This document shows, piece by piece, positions 61,249 through 64,000 of a stretch of 64,000 nucleotides of DNA; the first letter of the stretch is position 1; every line of letters starts with the position of its first letter. This stretch comes from Burkholderia sp. SRS-46 (GTDB lineage Bacteria > Pseudomonadota > Gammaproteobacteria > Burkholderiales > Burkholderiaceae). A model generated the notes under the pieces. That model saw only the letters and a list, made by a program, of their open reading frames with translations, was not told the DNA's origin and searched no databases. The stretch is from the NCBI RefSeq assembly GCF_004343775.1, contig NZ_PTXL01000009.1:62001-126000 (forward strand), read 5' to 3'. The position numbers and the translations under genes are program-made.

Positions 61249-62535
61249 TCAACGGCCTGGTTTCTGCGTTTCGGAGCCACTGACGGTTGCGCGAGTGCCA
61301 TTTGTAACCGGGCCTGGACGCCCGCCGAGCTTGGCCGGCCACCAGTGGTGTTCGTGATCCGAGTCTTTCCAGATGTCGCGCAAGTAAGGCGCGACTTCCT
61401 TTGCGAACAGTTCGACGTTCTTGATGGCGAGGTGCCGAGGGAGGGATCCGAATGTCAACATGGCATGGAGATTCCCGATACCGTACAGCTTGATGTACTC
61501 GGCCAATTGTTCGCGGACAGTCGCCGGGCTACCGGCGATCACGCAACCAGCATTGACGAGGTCACGATAGGAGGCATCGCGCAACTTTTCGACCATCCCA
61601 AAGTCACCCGGGTCCTTGATCAGTGCTTCGACACCCTTGATATCGATGCCTCCCGGCAACCCCAGCTTTTCGATCGGAATGGCTCCCAGGCCTTTTCGGA
61701 ATCCGTACTCCAGATGCCGCGCGTAGTCGATCTCTGCTTGCGCGTCAGTTTCTGCTACCGCGATGGTCTGCACGAATCCCATGCGGAAGGGATTGCGCGC
61801 TACACCGAGTTGGTCGGCGGTTTCCCAGAAGCGGTCAAAGATTCGCTTGCCGGTCAGTTTCGCGCCAAACCAGCTCAGGTAATTGAACGCCATATTGCGC
61901 TCCAGGCACATCTGCATGGTTCGCGGATTGCCGGTGCCCGTGATATAGACCGGGATATTTTCCTGCAAGGGCCGCGGCCAAATGTTGACTGTCGGATGCT
62001 GGCTGAATCGTCCGTTGAACGGGAACGGTTCTTTATCCCTCCAGGTCCGCAGAATCAGTTCGAGCCCTTCGTCGAAGCGAGGCCGAATGTCGATTGGTGC
62101 GATGCCATTGTTGATCGCCGCATCGTAAGACAAGCCGATCGGAAAACCTGCCACAAGCCGACCGCCGCTCATCACATCGATCATCGCGTATTCCTCGGCG
62201 ACGCGAAGCGGTTCGCGGGCCTTACCGAGCGACCGACCCATCGGAATGATCGCGACCGGAATGTTCTCCGACTCGGTCATATAAGCCAGCGCACTGGCAA
62301 TGAGGTCCGGATTTGGGATCATGTCGTATGCCGACTGGCTGTGCTCCGTTACAGCGAGTCCATCAAATCCGGCTCGAGCGGCAACCATCAGCACATCGAG
62401 GAAGTCTCGAACGTCCGCATAAATTCCATCCTGATTGGTAAGAGAGTACGGGGTGTCGCACACCGACTCGTATTGGTGTTCGAAGTCCGCAGGCAACCCC
62501 CGATACGCCGCTTGCGCAAATAGACTGATCTTCAT
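61249..62535 (-). CDS. LLM-class (luciferase-like) flavin-dependent monooxygenase
   Basis: This 428-residue LLM-family protein has TIM-barrel landmarks FDGLAVTEHSQSAYDM, IPVAIIPMGRSLGKAREPLRVAEEYAMIDVMSGGRLVAGFPIG and VYITGTGNPRTMQM. These group it with two-component monooxygenases that use reduced flavin from a partner reductase, encoded just upstream at 62661. AGGAG lies 6 bp before the ATG. Such enzymes hydroxylate, or insert oxygen Baeyer-Villiger style (type II BVMOs). It is probably the first oxygenase of the pathway. Confidence 0.9.
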   Translation of the reverse strand: MKISLFAQAAYRGLPADFEHQYESVCDTPYSLTNQDGIYADVRDFLDVLMVAARAGFDGLAVTEHSQSAYDMIPNPDLIASALAYMTESENIPVAIIPMGRSLGKAREPLRVAEEYAMIDVMSGGRLVAGFPIGLSYDAAINNGIAPIDIRPRFDEGLELILRTWRDKEPFPFNGRFSQHPTVNIWPRPLQENIPVYITGTGNPRTMQMCLERNMAFNYLSWFGAKLTGKRIFDRFWETADQLGVARNPFRMGFVQTIAVAETDAQAEIDYARHLEYGFRKGLGAIPIEKLGLPGGIDIKGVEALIKDPGDFGMVEKLRDASYRDLVNAGCVIAGSPATVREQLAEYIKLYGIGNLHAMLTFGSLPRHLAIKNVELFAKEVAPYLRDIWKDSDHEHHWWPAKLGGRPGPVTNGTRATVSGSETQKPGR

Positions 62536-62660
62536 CTCTGCTCCTGTGATTGTCTTAACTGTTTAGTTGTGCTTATGCCGTCCAGCCGAGATCGGCCCCG
62601 TGGCGTGCCCGACTGACGATGGGCTGGCGCCAGTCGATCATCCTGATGACTTACGGGTGG

Positions 62661-63152
62661 TCAATTGAGCAAGGGAAGACCCACGCTCATAAACCGCCCG
62701 TCACTGAATGCCAGTGGGTCTCCGTCGCGCAAGATGCTCGATGTGACCTCGCCGACGACCAGGACGTGGTCTCCCCCGTCATACTGCCGCCATGGCTTAC
62801 ACTGGAAAATAGCAATTGCATTTGCAAGAGCCGGTGTCGTGTTGGCCGCACCGTCGTCGTTCCAGACTAGCTCGATGCCCTCCTTGCTCCGACCTGCGAA
62901 GTGCGAAGCGACATCGACTTGATCGGATCGGAGAACATTGATGGCGAAAGGCTGCGCATCAATAGCTGCGCACGTACGGGACGACCGAGCAACCGAGATC
63001 AGCACAAGTGCTGGATCAAGGGATACCGAGGTAAACGAATTCATTGTCGCGCCGCGCGGACCTTCCGCTGTGCGGTAAGTGACCACGGTTACGCCTGTCA
63101 GAAAGCGTCCGAAGCATCTGCGCAGATTTTGCGCATGCGTCTGAGTATTCAT
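62661..63152 (-). CDS. Flavin reductase (HpaC-like)
   Basis: A 163-residue flavin-reductase-like domain protein: FGRFLTGVTVVTYRTAEGPRGATMNSFTSVSLDPALVLISVARSSRT, FAINVLRSDQ and a C-terminal GDHVLVVGEVTSS. It supplies reduced FMN or FAD to the LLM monooxygenase encoded 125 bp downstream. It is the first gene of the minus-strand island, divergent from the LuxR gene with about 530 bp between. Confidence 0.92.
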   Translation of the reverse strand: MNTQTHAQNLRRCFGRFLTGVTVVTYRTAEGPRGATMNSFTSVSLDPALVLISVARSSRTCAAIDAQPFAINVLRSDQVDVASHFAGRSKEGIELVWNDDGAANTTPALANAIAIFQCKPWRQYDGGDHVLVVGEVTSSILRDGDPLAFSDGRFMSVGLPLLN

Positions 63153-63556
63153 GTCCCTTCCCTGTCAAATTCCGCCGATTAAGGCAGTCATGCACACTGG
63201 AGCGAGCGACAATGCGTAACGAGCACTGCGATCACTACCTGTCCGAGAAAGGGCGATCGAGGTGAGAGGCACCTCCAATTGGCGTCTCATGGTCATGTCT
63301 GTGTCTCCATGTGTTCCTTGCGCCACATCCAAGCTTCGGGAAGCGGCGCTTCTGATGCGTCAATGTAGTAATCGATGGACGTTCACACACCTGCATAAAG
63401 GAAGGTGAGATGCAGTGTTCGAGCTGACTGGGACATGCGTCGCTGACGCAGCGCCCGCCCGTCAAGGGTGACGGCCACTACTAGGTGTTTTCCCGCGGCC
63501 GCCCGGCCACCCCGATTTTGGCTTCCGGGCGACGAGCATCCAAGGAAGGCGAACGC
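63153..63556. other. Non-coding divergent regulatory region
   Basis: About 400 bp between the flavin reductase gene and the LuxR promoter. Minor dyads are present: GAGGTG-N5-CACCTC at about 63260 and TGCGTC-GCT-GACGCA at 63436-63450. No gene is supported. Confidence 0.5.
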
Positions 63557-63615
63557 GACAAACCTATCTTTCGATAGGAACCTGGATGCTGACACGCGTG
63601 TATGCTTTTGTGAGG
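63557..63615 (+). promoter_or_regulatory. LuxR-type activator box and promoter of the LuxR gene
   Basis: CCTATC-TTTC-GATAGG at 63563-63578 is a 6-bp perfect dyad followed after 22 bp by TATGCT, which places the dyad centre at about -42.5. The whole stretch is nearly repeated upstream of the SDR at 34166. It suggests positive autoregulation of the LuxR-type gene. Confidence 0.65.
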
Positions 63616-63682
63616 AGACGAGAAACCAAATGACCGGAAGCTGGCTTGTGAGCGGCTATACGGCTAGAGGAGGAAGACGAAG

Positions 63683-64000
63683 ATGCTACCCGTGGTCGCG
63701 ACCCGGTTACGCCCGCCGACAAGAGCAGGTGCCGCGGTACCGCGAGAGGTACTGCCGACGGCGCTGGAACACTTGCGTTCACGCCGACTGCTTCTTGTGC
63801 GCGCGCCTGCCGGCTATGGCAAGAGCCTGTTGATGGCACAGCTCTATGCCGCGCTGCGGGCTGGCGGGGAAGCGCCCGTAGGGTGGATCAGTGTGGGGGA
63901 GATTGGCGCATCCCTTGCCGAAGTCGCGATGCATTGTGCAGCGGCTCTTTCCCAGATCGTGCCTGGCCTCGACAGCGCCATGCAGACCCTGTTCGAAGCA
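63683..64000 (+). CDS. MalT/AlkS-type LuxR transcriptional activator, N-terminal fragment
   Basis: The first 106 codons of a gene that leaves the right edge. The N-terminus VVATRLRPPTRAGAAVPRE and the Walker A motif APAGYGKS (41-48), followed by GWISVGEIG, are typical of large ATP-binding LuxR regulators (LAL/MalT family, usually about 900 residues with a C-terminal helix-turn-helix). AGGAGG lies 10 bp before the ATG. Its position, divergent from the catabolic genes, makes it their likely activator. Confidence 0.88.
   Translation, partial: MLPVVATRLRPPTRAGAAVPREVLPTALEHLRSRRLLLVRAPAGYGKSLLMAQLYAALRAGGEAPVGWISVGEIGASLAEVAMHCAAALSQIVPGLDSAMQTLFEA

Noticed and set aside
1..64000. tRNA, rRNA and riboswitch genes
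   Set aside because: No cloverleaf, rRNA core sequence or conserved riboswitch pattern was recognised by eye in intergenic DNA; a covariance-model scan would be decisive.

Overview
The window looks like a chromosomal segment of a high-GC betaproteobacterium, almost certainly Burkholderia (cepacia-complex type). The signs are strong GC3 bias, DUF3331 and DUF4148 proteins that are typical of that genus, XapX/DoxX/LysR gene sets, Burkholderia-style trimeric porins and a homodimeric-type aceE. I see no rRNA, tRNA or CRISPR array.

Left part (about 1-18 kb): compact and intact. It opens with the 3' end of aceE. A divergent SoxR / RND efflux unit follows (soxR on +, MFP-RND-OMF on -), with a SoxR-box-like palindrome between them. 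Next come a TetR regulator, a DUF3331 protein, a Tat-exported metallophosphoesterase with a cupredoxin, an ECF sigma / zinc anti-sigma pair beside two small secreted DUF4148 proteins, a secreted protein of unknown function, a porin, and a MurNAc-recycling locus (PTS EIIBC, murQ, GntR regulator). Both mur promoters carry the same 16-bp box.

Graveyard regions (about 18-24 kb, 32-34 kb, 36-37.5 kb and 50-51.6 kb): truncated, frameshifted and chimeric genes. They include a hemerythrin lacking its last helix behind an FNR-like promoter, a fused NuoE-like/CBS relic, IS5 and IS21 transposase relics, LysR pseudogenes, two Na+/H+ antiporter relics and a FadL relic. Intact genes among them are an MFS transporter with gluconokinase and a tandem DUF3331 gene.

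Middle (about 24-50 kb): a LysR-controlled, tightly overlapping operon (XapX, amidohydrolase, DoxX, VOC protein, DUF1275, porin), a YcaC-like hydrolase, SDRs, DoxX and pirin. A molybdopterin FdhF/YdeP oxidoreductase lies divergent to its LysR gene. Then come further LysR genes, two zinc-type alcohol dehydrogenase family reductases, a yellow/MRJP-like secreted protein, an HSL-type esterase and WrbA.

Right part (about 52-64 kb): a catabolic island with visibly lower GC, nearly all on the minus strand. It holds a porin, an NTF2-like protein, an MFS transporter, maleylacetate reductase, a Dabb protein, an intradiol (hydroxyquinol-type) dioxygenase, a stand-alone FAD synthetase domain, a MetA-pathway-type outer-membrane protein, an alpha/beta hydrolase, an LLM flavin monooxygenase and a flavin reductase. 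A MalT-type LuxR activator runs off the right edge. The gene set predicts oxygenation plus hydrolysis of an unknown phenolic substrate to hydroxyquinol, ring cleavage to maleylacetate and reduction to 3-oxoadipate. The promoter of the LuxR gene is nearly duplicated 28 kb away, upstream of the SDR at 34.2-34.9 kb. Both copies place a 16-bp palindrome at about -42.5, so a dispersed LuxR regulon is likely.
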